Positions 34,804 to 44,004 of a stretch of 64,000 bases of DNA are shown one piece after another. Made by a program: the position numbers and the translations under genes. Below the pieces are notes generated by a model that worked only from the letters and a program-made list of their open reading frames with translations, did not search any database and had not been told where the DNA came from. Origin of the DNA: Xanthobacteraceae bacterium (lineage in GTDB: Bacteria; Pseudomonadota; Alphaproteobacteria; Rhizobiales; Xanthobacteraceae); assembly GCA_009694215.1 (NCBI GenBank), contig SHVN01000003.1, positions 1-64,000 of the forward strand, given 5' to 3'. Position 1 is the first letter of the stretch, and each line of letters opens with the position of its first letter.

Positions 34804-35718
34804 TCAGGCCGACAGCGCCACCATGACCGGCGTGACCCAGCCGTCCAGTGCAAACGAGCGCTGCAGCACCAATCCCTGAGACCGGTAGGCGGCCAGCGCC
34901 GCGTTGGCCTGCGAAGCCAGAATTCCCGAGATCACCATCCGCGCGTTCGGCATGAGCTGCCGCGCCACCGGCGCGGCCAGCCGCTGCAGCGGGCGCAGCA
35001 GGATATTCGCCGTCACCAGATCGTATGGCGCGCGCGCGACTACCTGCGGCGCGCAGAGATCCCCCGCATGCACCACGGTGACCAGCGCGCCGACGCCGTT
35101 CCTTTGCGCATTGACGCGCGCGTTCTGCACGGCGCGCGGGTCGATGTCGGTCGCCAGCACCGGCACGCGGAACAGCTTCGCCGCGGCGATCGCCAGCACG
35201 CCCGATCCCGTGCCGATATCGAGGATGTGGCGCGGTCGCTGGCGCCGCCGCCCCAGCGCGTCCAGCGCCAGGAGGCAGCCGCGGGTGGTGCCGTGATGGC
35301 CGGTGCCGAAGGCGGTCGCGGCCTCGATCTCGATGCCGATGCTGTGATACGGCACCCGCGCGCGGTCATGCGCGCCGTGCACGACGAAGCGCCCTGCGGT
35401 GACCGGCTTGAGGCCTTCGAGGCTTTCCTTGACCCAGTCGCGCGCTGCAACCCGCTCCACGACCACCGTGCTCGCCGATCGTTCGTCGCCGGCGAGCGCG
35501 ATCATCTCGCGCAGTTCGGCCTTCACCGGCTCTTTCCGGAAATGAATGTCGACCTGCCAGCTCTTGTCCGGCCGCTCGAAGGCCGCGCAGACGACCTCGG
35601 CTGGATCCAGGCTCTCGGCCATGAAATTGGCGATGCGCCGCGCCGGCGCCTCGTCGGCGGTGAGCCGCGCGACGAAGGTTGCGCCATTTGTGTTGGATTT
35701 GTTTCTGGCGTTGCTCAC
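34804..35718 (-). CDS. prmA: ribosomal protein L11 methyltransferase
   Basis: SAM motif DIGTGSGVLAIAAAKL, ATAFGTGHHGTTRGCL, DLVTANILLRPL; GTG start. Confidence 0.87.
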   Translation of the reverse strand: MSNARNKSNTNGATFVARLTADEAPARRIANFMAESLDPAEVVCAAFERPDKSWQVDIHFRKEPVKAELREMIALAGDERSASTVVVERVAARDWVKESLEGLKPVTAGRFVVHGAHDRARVPYHSIGIEIEAATAFGTGHHGTTRGCLLALDALGRRRQRPRHILDIGTGSGVLAIAAAKLFRVPVLATDIDPRAVQNARVNAQRNGVGALVTVVHAGDLCAPQVVARAPYDLVTANILLRPLQRLAAPVARQLMPNARMVISGILASQANAALAAYRSQGLVLQRSFALDGWVTPVMVALSA

Positions 35719-35871
35719 AGCGGTTTATGCACAGGTCGAAGGGAAACTTCCACAGCAATTATCAACAGGATATAGACAGGCTTATGAACCGCTCGATGGA
35801 GCGATAAACCGCGAGATATCCTTAGGGCCGTCCCCAAAAATTCACAAATCCAACGCGCCACAAGGCATTGC

Positions 35872-36462
35872 ATGGACACCGACAAGACTGCCTGCGCCGA
35901 AGTTATCCAGAACTGGGGCTTCGCGCGCGACCAGGGGCGCTGGGACGATCTCGCCGCGATCTTCCATCCCGGCGGCGAAATCGCGGTGTCGTGGTTTCGC
36001 GGGCCGTATCCGGAGTTCGTCGCGCATTGCCAGCGTAACTTCGGCCGCGGCAGCGTGGCCAAGCATCTGCTGTGGCCGGCGCGCGTCGCCGTGAACGGCG
36101 CCCGCGCCACCGCCGAAACGAGCGTCGCCATTCTGGTTCGCCAGACCATCGAGGGTGTGGAGGTCGATCTCACCTCCAACGGCCGCTTCCTCGACCGGCT
36201 CGAACGCCGTGACGGCGTCTGGCGCATGATCGAGCGCGCGGCGCTGTACGAGAAGGACCGGCTCGATCCGGTCGAGCCGTCGGAAAAATTCGTCGCGATG
36301 ATCGCTAATTCCGACGCAGCGAAATATCCCGCGCCGTATCGCTACATGGCCTACCGGGTGCACGCCGCGGGCCGCGCGCTGGCGGAGCCCGTGCACTACG
36401 ACGGGCGGCCGGAGACCGAGGCGCTCAAGGCGCGCTACGCGACGTGGCTTGCGGGGAAATAG
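35872..36462 (+). CDS. SnoaL/NTF2-like polyketide cyclase-family protein
   Basis: N-terminal CAEVIQNWGFARDQGRWDDLAAIFHPGGEI typical of SnoaL-like domains. Confidence 0.65.
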   Translation: MDTDKTACAEVIQNWGFARDQGRWDDLAAIFHPGGEIAVSWFRGPYPEFVAHCQRNFGRGSVAKHLLWPARVAVNGARATAETSVAILVRQTIEGVEVDLTSNGRFLDRLERRDGVWRMIERAALYEKDRLDPVEPSEKFVAMIANSDAAKYPAPYRYMAYRVHAAGRALAEPVHYDGRPETEALKARYATWLAGK

Positions 36463-36528
36463 CGCATTTGATTGCAAGCTGGATCCCGGGTTCGGCATTG
36501 AGCGCCGGCCCGGGATGCCACCAACGCG

Positions 36529-36773
36529 TCAATTCAACTGATCCTTGATCTTGTCGATCCCGGTCTGGATGCAGGCCTCGTCCTTCTCGCCGCCCGGCGC
36601 GCCGGAAGCGCCGGAAGCGCCGACGGTGTCTTCGCCGATCTTGATCGGCAGCGCGCCCTGCGCCGCGATCACATTGGGAAGCGTGACGAAGCTAAGCGTG
36701 GGGTCGGCCTTCAGGCGTTTGCCCAGTTCGCCCGAAGGCTGGCGGGTCGTGCGCGCGGTGTAGGCCTTGCGGA
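36529..36773 (-). pseudogene. GlcG/HbpS-family heme-binding protein, 5'-truncated at IS end
   Basis: Minus-strand translation RKAYTARTTRQPSGELGKRLKADPTLSFVTLPNVIAAQGALPIKIGEDTVGASGASGAPGGEKDEACIQTGIDKIKDQLN* abuts the IS terminal repeat; no N-terminal part visible on the other side. Confidence 0.75.
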
Positions 36774-37582
36774 GGCATTGTCACAGTAACACGCGCTGGC
36801 TTGGTACGGACGGGCCGTATAGCGTTTGCTTATGGATAAGCTGTCATACCGCCGCCACCGCTTTCCGGGCATCGTCATCCAGCAGGCCGTCTGGCTCTAT
36901 TTCCGCTTCGCTCTGAGCTGCCGCGACGTCGAGGATATGCTCGCCGAGCGTGGCATCGATGTGTCCTACGAGACGGTCCGCCGCTGGGCATTAAAGTTCG
37001 GCACGATCATTGCGCGTAAGCTGAAACGAGGACGGCCTCGGCCGGACGGGCGGTGGCATCTCGATGAGGTGTTCGTCTCCATCAACGGCAAACAGTTGTA
37101 CGTCTGGCGTGCCGTGGACAGCGAAGGCGAGGTTTTAGACATCCTCGTTCAACCACGGAGAGACCGTAAGGCGGCATTCAAGCTGATGCGGAAACTTCTG
37201 AAGAAGCAGGGCATCATTCCAGCCGCCATCGTGACCGACAAGCTCCGATCCTACGTTTCTGCGCTGCGCGAACTTGGTGTTGCGCGGCGGCACGACACAG
37301 GTCGCTGGAAGAACAACCGGGCAGAGAATTCCCATCAGCCATTGCGACAACGCGAACGACGAATGAAGCGCTTCAAGTCGCCCGGATCGGCGCAGCGTTT
37401 CCTCTCAACCCACGCCGCCGTCTACAATGTGTTCAACATCCAACGCCATCTGATCTCCCGCGGAACCCTGCGCGTGTTTCGCGATCAGGCTATGCTAACG
37501 TGGCGCCAGGCGACAGTCGCGGCGTGAACCGTTACGGCCATGGTCCCTTGGTCTGCAAATTGCCGATTAACGTGACAGTGCC
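36774..37582 (+). mobile_element. IS6-family insertion sequence
   Basis: Transposase flanked by terminal inverted repeats GGCATTGTCAC (36774) and GTGACAGTGCC (ends 37582); about 809 bp. Confidence 0.85.
36832..37527 (+). CDS. IS6-family DDE transposase
   Basis: YRRHRFPGIVIQQAVWLYFRFALSCRDVEDMLAERG, HLDEVFV, TDKLRSY, NNRAENSHQPLRQRERRMKRFKS typical of IS6/IS26 group. Confidence 0.92.
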   Translation: MDKLSYRRHRFPGIVIQQAVWLYFRFALSCRDVEDMLAERGIDVSYETVRRWALKFGTIIARKLKRGRPRPDGRWHLDEVFVSINGKQLYVWRAVDSEGEVLDILVQPRRDRKAAFKLMRKLLKKQGIIPAAIVTDKLRSYVSALRELGVARRHDTGRWKNNRAENSHQPLRQRERRMKRFKSPGSAQRFLSTHAAVYNVFNIQRHLISRGTLRVFRDQAMLTWRQATVAA

Positions 37583-37670
37583 TTTGCGCGCGTTGCGCGT
37601 CCGCCCGAAATGGACGACACATCGGGAACGGGCGGGCCGCCAAGGCCGCAACAACCGGGAAATCCCAGAC

Positions 37671-38456
37671 ATGATCGATATGCGAATGTACGGGCGCTGC
37701 GCGCTGATCACCGGCGGCAGCCAGGGCATCGGCTTCGCCGCCGCGGCGAACTTCATGCGCGCCGGCGCGAGCGTCGCCATCGTCGCGCGCCGCCCCGCCG
37801 TGCTGGAGGAGGCGCGCGAGAGGCTCGCCCGCGAGGGCAAGGGCAAGGTCGTCACCATCTCAGCCGACGTCAGCAAGGCCGAGGACTGCGCCCGCATCTT
37901 CGCCGCGGCGGAGAAGGAGCTCGGCCGGGTCGACGTGCTGCTCAACAACGCCGGCACCCATTCCAACGGGCCGTTCGAGGTCGCGACTGACGCGATCTGG
38001 CAGGCCGACTTCGACCTCAAGCTGTTCTCGGCCATCCGCCTCGCGCGGGCGGCGTTTCCCGGCATGAAGGCGCGCAAGTGGGGCCGCATCGTCAACGTGC
38101 TCAACAGCGGCGCGAAGTGGCCGCGCCACGGCAGCGCGCCGACCTCGGTCACGCGCGCGGCCGGCATGGCGCTGACCAAGGTGCTGTCGAACGAGGGCGC
38201 GGAGCACAACGTGCTGGTCAACGCCGTGCTGGTCGGGCTCATCCAGACCGACCAGTGGGTGCGCGGTCACGCGCAGGAGAACAAGGGCCGCACCTATGAC
38301 GAATATATCGCCGAGATGGGCAAGCGGATTCCGATGGGCCGCGTCGGTACCGCCGAGGAGTTCGCCAACATGATCCTGTTCCTGGTGTCGGATGCGGGAA
38401 GCTATGTCACCGGCACGGCGATCAATGTGGACGGAGGGATGTGCCCGGTGGTGTAG
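37671..38456 (+). CDS. short-chain dehydrogenase/reductase
   Basis: TGGSQGIG cofactor motif, NNAG, TGTAINVDGG C-terminus; active-site region unusual (NSGAKWPRHGSAPTSVTRA). Confidence 0.82.
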   Translation: MIDMRMYGRCALITGGSQGIGFAAAANFMRAGASVAIVARRPAVLEEARERLAREGKGKVVTISADVSKAEDCARIFAAAEKELGRVDVLLNNAGTHSNGPFEVATDAIWQADFDLKLFSAIRLARAAFPGMKARKWGRIVNVLNSGAKWPRHGSAPTSVTRAAGMALTKVLSNEGAEHNVLVNAVLVGLIQTDQWVRGHAQENKGRTYDEYIAEMGKRIPMGRVGTAEEFANMILFLVSDAGSYVTGTAINVDGGMCPVV

Positions 38457-38468
38457 GCCCGAGCACCA

Positions 38469-38816
38469 TCACGCTGGCACGGTGTTGAAGGTGATCTGTC
38501 CAGCCGATCCCGCCTTTCTTCGGCGGGGCCGCACGGTGATTTCGACGTCCTGGTCGAACGCGGTGAGCATTCGCATCAGCCGTTCCAGCGAAAAGCCCTG
38601 GTAGTGGCCGCGTAGAATGTTCGACAGGTCGGGCTGCTTGATGCCGGCGAGCTTCGCCGCGGCAGTCTGCGTCAGCTTGCGGGCCTTGATCAGACGATGA
38701 AGCTGCACGACGAGCGCGGCCTTGAGCACATGCTCCTCGGCGTTCGGGAGGCCGAGGTCGGCAAAAATGTTTCCGCTCCCGATTTCGTGGGCGGGCAGAG
38801 CCTTCTTCTTGCTCAT
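38469..38816 (-). CDS. XRE-family HTH antitoxin (HigA-like)
   Basis: HTH region KLTQTAAAKLAGIKQPDLSNILRGHYQGFSLERLMRMLTAF; ATG overlaps the stop of the upstream toxin frame. Confidence 0.82.
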   Translation of the reverse strand: MSKKKALPAHEIGSGNIFADLGLPNAEEHVLKAALVVQLHRLIKARKLTQTAAAKLAGIKQPDLSNILRGHYQGFSLERLMRMLTAFDQDVEITVRPRRRKAGSAGQITFNTVPA

Positions 38817-39190
38817 GGCTGGGTTCCTCTGGTCGCGGCGTGAATGATCTCAGCCTGGCGCAAACGTTGTCTGATCAAATCGCGATGCCGTTGTGGGGTT
38901 GCGATGCCCCTGGTGGATTTCTTCTGAAACACGTGGAGGACATAGAGCGCGCCTTCCAAGCGGACGGTGTAGACAGCGCGATAGGTGTCGCCGTCGAAAT
39001 GATTGCGAATCTCAAGGACGCCGCTACCGAATCACTTGAGGGGTTTGGCGCTGGCCGGATGATCGCCAAGCTGCGCTTCGAACAGAGCCTGCCCAACCTC
39101 TCGCCGGACCGCCGCAGAAAGCGCTTGTAAATCCCGCCGGCTGGAGCCGACGAACACCGCGGGCTTGATGGCGCGAAGCAGGGCGTTCAC
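38813..39190 (-). pseudogene. RelE/HigB-like toxin with in-frame premature stop
   Basis: Minus frame from GTG 39190: VNALLRAIKPAVFVGSSRRDLQALSAAVRREVGQALFEAQLGDHPASAKPLK*FGSGVLEIRNHFDGDTYRAVYTVRLEGALYVLHVFQKKSTRGIATPQRHRDLIRQRLRQAE...; TGA at 39031-39033. Confidence 0.78.
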
Positions 39191-39234
39191 GCGGTTATAG
39201 TAATAATACTATAGACGGCCGTCAAGGTGGCGCC

Positions 39235-41880
39235 TCACACCCTCTCCACAAAACTATCCACCACGCGTTTTTCGCCCGCCCGGTCGAACGCGATGGTGAG
39301 CTTGTTGCCGTCCACCGCGATCACGTTGCCGTTGCCGAATTTCTGGTGAAACACCCGGTCGCCGGCGGAAAAATCCGAGGTGGCGCCGGTCGATTTCGCC
39401 ACCAGCTCGCCCTCGATGGTGAGCGGTCCGCCTGCGCGCTTCGCGCTCCGGCGTGACGAGCCCGCCGGAGGGCCTGGAGGCGCGTCCTCGTCATAGATCG
39501 GATCGACGTGGTCGAGCGAGTCGTCGCCGACGCCTTTGTCGCCGTAGCGCGGCGCACCGGTCTCGGAAAATCCGCCGCGGCTCTTGTTCGCCTGCGCGCG
39601 CTGCCAGCCTGGTGTCGAATAGTTCGAGCCGAACGCCGTCATGTTGTCGAAGCGTGACGCGCCGTGGTTTCCGGCGCCGCCGAACGCGCCCTTGCTCTCG
39701 GTTACCTCGACGTTGCCCTCCGGCAGCTCGTCGAGGAAGCGCGAGGGGATGTTGGTCTGCCACAGGCCGTGGGTGCGGCGGTTGGTGGCGAAGTAGATCT
39801 TGGCGCGGCGGCGCGCGCGGGTGAGCCCGACGTGGCCAAGGCGGCGCTCCTCCTCGAGGCCGGCGCGGCCCTGCTCGTCCAGCGCGCGCTGATGCGGGAA
39901 CAGGCCTTCCTCCCAGCCCGGCAGGAACACGGTGTCGAACTCCAGCCCCTTGGCCGCGTGCAGGGTCATTACGTTGACGGCGTCGACGCCCTCGGCCTTG
40001 TCGGTGTCCATCACCAGCGAGATGTGCTCGAGGAAGCCCGCGAGGTTCTCGAACTCCTCCATGGAGCGGACGAGCTCCTTGAGGTTCTCCAGGCGGCCGG
40101 CGGCGTCGGCGCTCTTGTCGTTCTGCCACATCTCGGTGTAGCCACTCTCGTCCAGCACGATCTCGGCCAGTTCGTTGTGCGGCAGCGAATCCTTGCGCGC
40201 GCGCCAGCGGTCGAAGTTGTCGATCACCATGCGGAGCGAGTTGCGCGGCTTGGGCTTCAGCTCGTCGGTGGCGGCGATGGCGCGGGCCGCCTCGGTCAGC
40301 GGGATGCGGCGCTTGCGGGCGTGGTCGTGCAGGAGCTGGATGGTGGCGTCGCCGAGCCCGCGCTTGGGCACGTTGACGATGCGCTCGAAGGCCAAGTCGT
40401 CGGTCGGCGAGTGGATGACGCGCAGATACGCGAGCGCGTCCCTGATTTCCGCCCGCTCATAGAACCGCGGGCCGCCGATCACGCGATAGGGCAGGCCGAG
40501 CGTGACGAAGCGGTCCTCGAACTCGCGCATCTGGAACGAGGCGCGCACGAGGATGGCGATCTCGTCGAGCAGATGGCCGTTACGCTGAAGCTCTTCGATC
40601 TCCTCGCCGACCGAGCGGGCTTCTTCCTCCGAATCCCAGCTTCCCGTAACCGTGACCTTCTCGCCCGGCACGTCCTCGGTGCGCAGCGTCTTCCCCAATC
40701 GCCCTTCGTTGTGCGCGATCAGATGACTCGCCGCTGCGAGAATGTGCCCCGTGCTTCTGTAATTCCTCTCCAGCCTGATGACCTTCGCGCCGGGAAAGTC
40801 ATGGTCGAACCGGAGGATGTTATCGACCTCCGCTCCGCGCCAGCCGTAGATCGACTGGTCGTCGTCACCGACGCAGCAGATGTTCTTGGGAGGCGACAGC
40901 GTTGCCATGGGCAGGGCCTCTCGCTCCCTCTCCCCGCTTGCGGGGAGAGGGTCGGGGTGAGGGGGTGTCTCGATAAGCCCAGGCGCCCCCTCACCCGACG
41001 CGCTTCGCGCGTCGACCTCTCCCCGCAAGCGGGGAGAGGTAACGGCCGTATTCACCGCCGGCCGCTGCGCAATCAATCGCAGCCACAGATACTGCGCGAC
41101 GTTCGTGTCCTGATACTCATCCACCAGGATGTACTTGAACCGCCGCTGATACTGCGCGAGCACCTCCGGGTTCTCGCGGAACAACCGGATGCACTCCAGC
41201 AGCAGGTCGCCGAAGTCGGCGGCGTTGAGAACCTTCAGCCGCTCCTGAAACGCCGCATAGAGCTTCTTGCCGCGGCCGTTGGCGAACACCGCGCCTTCGC
41301 CGGCGGGCACCTGCTCGGGCGTGAGCCCGCGGTTCTTCCAGTGGTCGATCAGGCCGGCCAGCACGCGCGCGGGCCAGCGCTTCTCGTCGATGCCCTCGGC
41401 CGCGAGCAGTTGCTTGAGCAGCCGGATCTGGTCGTCGGTGTCGAGGATGGTGAAGTCGGTCTTCAACCCGACCAACTCGGCGTGCCTTCGTAGAATTTTG
41501 ACGCCGATGGCGTGAAACGTCCCCAGCCAGGGCATGCCCTCGACCGCCTGGCCGACCATGCCGCCAACACGTTGTTTCATCTCGCGCGCGGCCTTGTTCG
41601 TGAACGTAACGGACAGAATCTCGGCTGGTCGCGCCCGAGCCGTGGCGAGGATATGCGCGATCCGGGTGGTCAGAACCCGTGTTTTGCCGGTTCCCGCGCC
41701 CGCCAGCACCAGAACCGGCCCATCCAGGGTCTCAACGGCCTCCTTTTGCTCGGGATTCAGATCGTCGAGATAACTTTCACCCCCCCGCGCCGCCAATGCG
41801 GCGCGCGCGGCGATCCCGCCCGGCGCAGGCGCCGGGGCGGCGGCAGCCTCAAGAGGATCGCGCTTTGCGGGGTCAGCCAA
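39235..41880 (-). CDS. ATP-dependent DNA helicase, UvrD/PcrA (Rep) family
   Basis: SF1A motifs: LAGAGTGKTRVL, VDEYQDTN, CVGDDDQSIYGWRGA, MTLHAAKGLEFDTVFLPG, VGLTRARRRAKI. Confidence 0.93.
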   Translation of the reverse strand: MADPAKRDPLEAAAAPAPAPGGIAARAALAARGGESYLDDLNPEQKEAVETLDGPVLVLAGAGTGKTRVLTTRIAHILATARARPAEILSVTFTNKAAREMKQRVGGMVGQAVEGMPWLGTFHAIGVKILRRHAELVGLKTDFTILDTDDQIRLLKQLLAAEGIDEKRWPARVLAGLIDHWKNRGLTPEQVPAGEGAVFANGRGKKLYAAFQERLKVLNAADFGDLLLECIRLFRENPEVLAQYQRRFKYILVDEYQDTNVAQYLWLRLIAQRPAVNTAVTSPRLRGEVDARSASGEGAPGLIETPPHPDPLPASGEREREALPMATLSPPKNICCVGDDDQSIYGWRGAEVDNILRFDHDFPGAKVIRLERNYRSTGHILAAASHLIAHNEGRLGKTLRTEDVPGEKVTVTGSWDSEEEARSVGEEIEELQRNGHLLDEIAILVRASFQMREFEDRFVTLGLPYRVIGGPRFYERAEIRDALAYLRVIHSPTDDLAFERIVNVPKRGLGDATIQLLHDHARKRRIPLTEAARAIAATDELKPKPRNSLRMVIDNFDRWRARKDSLPHNELAEIVLDESGYTEMWQNDKSADAAGRLENLKELVRSMEEFENLAGFLEHISLVMDTDKAEGVDAVNVMTLHAAKGLEFDTVFLPGWEEGLFPHQRALDEQGRAGLEEERRLGHVGLTRARRRAKIYFATNRRTHGLWQTNIPSRFLDELPEGNVEVTESKGAFGGAGNHGASRFDNMTAFGSNYSTPGWQRAQANKSRGGFSETGAPRYGDKGVGDDSLDHVDPIYDEDAPPGPPAGSSRRSAKRAGGPLTIEGELVAKSTGATSDFSAGDRVFHQKFGNGNVIAVDGNKLTIAFDRAGEKRVVDSFVERV
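40926..41040. repeat. coding-region palindromic repeat within the helicase ORF
   Basis: Two perfect 12-bp stems, CCCTCTCCCCGC-TT-GCGGGGAGAGGG (40926-40951) and ACCTCTCCCCGC-AA-GCGGGGAGAGGT (41015-41040), with complementary G-rich/C-rich inner arms. Confidence 0.88.
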
Positions 41881-41969
41881 GGCCGACCCTGTCCAATAGA
41901 ATCATGAGTAGAAACTGGCACTCGCGGCATGGATTTGCGAGGGCATGGTCCACAGGCAATGATGGCGGC

Positions 41970-42968
41970 ATGAAAGCCATTTTGCTCAGCCGCACCGGCG
42001 ACCCGTCGGTGCTGGAGTATGTCGAAGTTCCAACCCCGCGCCCGAAGCCCGGCGAGATGCTGGTGAAAGCCGACACCATCGGCGTGAGCCGGCCTGAGTT
42101 GCTGGTGCGCCGGGGCGTTTATCCCTGGATGCCGCCGCTGCCGGCCATTCCTGGCATCGAGATGTCGGGCACGGTAGCCGAGCGGAGCGCGGGCGCGGCC
42201 CGCTTCGCCATTGGCCAGAAGGTCTACGTCACCGCGCGCGAGCTTGCCGTCCGCGCCGGCTGCTACGCCGAGTACATCGCCGTACCCGAACGCGCGCTGT
42301 TCGCGCTGCCGCCGGAGGCCGATCTGGAAGCGGCGGCGTGCCTGTCGAACTATCAGGTCGCCTGGCATCTCCTGCACACCGCCACCCGCGGTGCGCCGGG
42401 TAAGACCGTGCTGATCGGCTCGGCGTCGGGCGGGCTCGGCAGCGCCGCCGTGCAGCTTGCCAAGCTCGCCGGCATGAAGACGATCGCGCTGGTTGGGACC
42501 GCGGAGAAGGCGCGTGCGCTCAAAGCCTTCGGCGCCGATCGTGTCATCGATGAAAGCCGCGAGGACGTCGCGGCGCGCATGTCCGAAATCACCGGCGGCG
42601 ACGGCGTCGATCTCATCCTCGACGCCGTCGGTGGCAAGGACTTCGCGAAGTTCCTGCCGATGCTTGGGCCGTTCGGGCTCGTCGTGTCCTACGGCAAGCT
42701 CGCAGGAAAAATCGAGGGTAACGTGGTCGATGCGCTCGACGCCGGGCTGGGATATCTGAACAGCGCTGCGGTTCGCATCTTCACTATGCACACTTTCGAC
42801 GATAAACCCGAGATCCGCGCGGCGTCGATGAACGATCTGATCGAGAAACTCGCCGAAGGTGCGATCCGCCCGCTGATCCACGCGCGCCTGCCGCTGAAAG
42901 ACGCCCGCCGCGCCCACGAGATGATCGAGGCGCGGCAGGTGATCGGAAAAATTCTTTTGAAGCCGTAG
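41970..42968 (+). CDS. zinc-type alcohol dehydrogenase-like / quinone oxidoreductase
   Basis: MDR fold: GSASGGLGSAAVQLAKLAGMKTIALVGTAEKARALKAFGAD. Confidence 0.83.
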   Translation: MKAILLSRTGDPSVLEYVEVPTPRPKPGEMLVKADTIGVSRPELLVRRGVYPWMPPLPAIPGIEMSGTVAERSAGAARFAIGQKVYVTARELAVRAGCYAEYIAVPERALFALPPEADLEAAACLSNYQVAWHLLHTATRGAPGKTVLIGSASGGLGSAAVQLAKLAGMKTIALVGTAEKARALKAFGADRVIDESREDVAARMSEITGGDGVDLILDAVGGKDFAKFLPMLGPFGLVVSYGKLAGKIEGNVVDALDAGLGYLNSAAVRIFTMHTFDDKPEIRAASMNDLIEKLAEGAIRPLIHARLPLKDARRAHEMIEARQVIGKILLKP

Positions 42969-42986
42969 GGCCGGTGTTGCGGCCTG

Positions 42987-43964
42987 CTACTCCTTGAACT
43001 CCATCTTCTTCGTGTTGGCGATCTTGATCAGCGTCTCGGCGTCCTTGCGGTCCTGCTTGAGGAACGCCGCAAACCCCGCAGGGTCGGTCGCCGACGGCAC
43101 CACCGCCTGCTTTTCCAGGAATTCGACGAACTTCGGCTCGGTGAACAGCATCTGGAATTCTCTTGAGAGCCTGGCCACGATCTCCGGCGGCGTGCCCTTC
43201 GGCGCGGCGAGGCCCCACCAGCCCTGGCCCGGATAGTCGCCCCAGCCGACCTCGGCGAAGGTCGGCACATCAGGCAGCACCGCCGAGCGTTTGGCTGAAC
43301 TGACCGCCAGCGCCTTCACCTTGCCAGCCTGGATGACGCCGACGAAGTTGCCGACGCCGAAGCGCGTAACCTGCACGTCGTTTGCCGCCAGCGCCTGCGC
43401 CGCCGGTCCGCCGCCGCGATAGGGGATGCCGACGATCTTGGTGCCCCACTGGTTGTTGAGCCATTTCAGGAACAGGTCGGGATAGGAGCCTTCGCCGAGC
43501 GTGGCGTAGTTCAGGCCGTCGGGCTTGGACTGCGCGAGCGCCTTCAACTCCGCGGCCGTGTTCACGTTGATCGCCGAGGAGGCGAACAGCCCTTCGACCA
43601 GGAAGAACAGCCGCGACACCGGCACGAGGTCGTCGGGGTTGTAGGGCAGATTGCTGAACAGGAGAGGGTTAAACGACATGGTCGAATGATAGATGATGCA
43701 GATGGTGTAGCCGTCGCCCGCCGCCTGCGCGCAGGTCTTGCCGCCGAGGATGCCCGCCGCGCCGCCGATGTTCTCGATCACCAGCGGCTGGCCGAGCCGC
43801 GTCTGCAGTTCGGCCGCGGCCGCGCGCATGATGACGTCGGTGACGCTGCCGGCTGCGATCGACACGACCATGCGGATCGGCTTGTTCGGATATTGCTGCG
43901 CCTGCGCGGCGGCGGCCCCGAGGGCCAGCGCGAAGCCAAGGATCATGCGCATGAGTATCTGCAT
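42987..43964 (-). CDS. tripartite tricarboxylate transporter substrate-binding protein (Bug family)
   Basis: Signal peptide, YPNKPIRMVVSIAAGSVTDVIMR, GKVKALAVSSAKRSAVLPDVPTFAEVG. Confidence 0.86.
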   Translation of the reverse strand: MQILMRMILGFALALGAAAAQAQQYPNKPIRMVVSIAAGSVTDVIMRAAAAELQTRLGQPLVIENIGGAAGILGGKTCAQAAGDGYTICIIYHSTMSFNPLLFSNLPYNPDDLVPVSRLFFLVEGLFASSAINVNTAAELKALAQSKPDGLNYATLGEGSYPDLFLKWLNNQWGTKIVGIPYRGGGPAAQALAANDVQVTRFGVGNFVGVIQAGKVKALAVSSAKRSAVLPDVPTFAEVGWGDYPGQGWWGLAAPKGTPPEIVARLSREFQMLFTEPKFVEFLEKQAVVPSATDPAGFAAFLKQDRKDAETLIKIANTKKMEFKE

Positions 43965-44004
43965 CGTTATTCCTCCCAGCGTGTTTTTCAAAATGTCTGG
44001 ATTG

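Noticed and set aside
36468-36520. TGGATCCCGGG...CCCGGGATGCCA stem as a fifth copy of the paired-hairpin repeat
   Set aside because: A hairpin is present, but its sequence and architecture differ from the four-copy family; it may be a separate repeat class or a terminator for the SnoaL-like gene.
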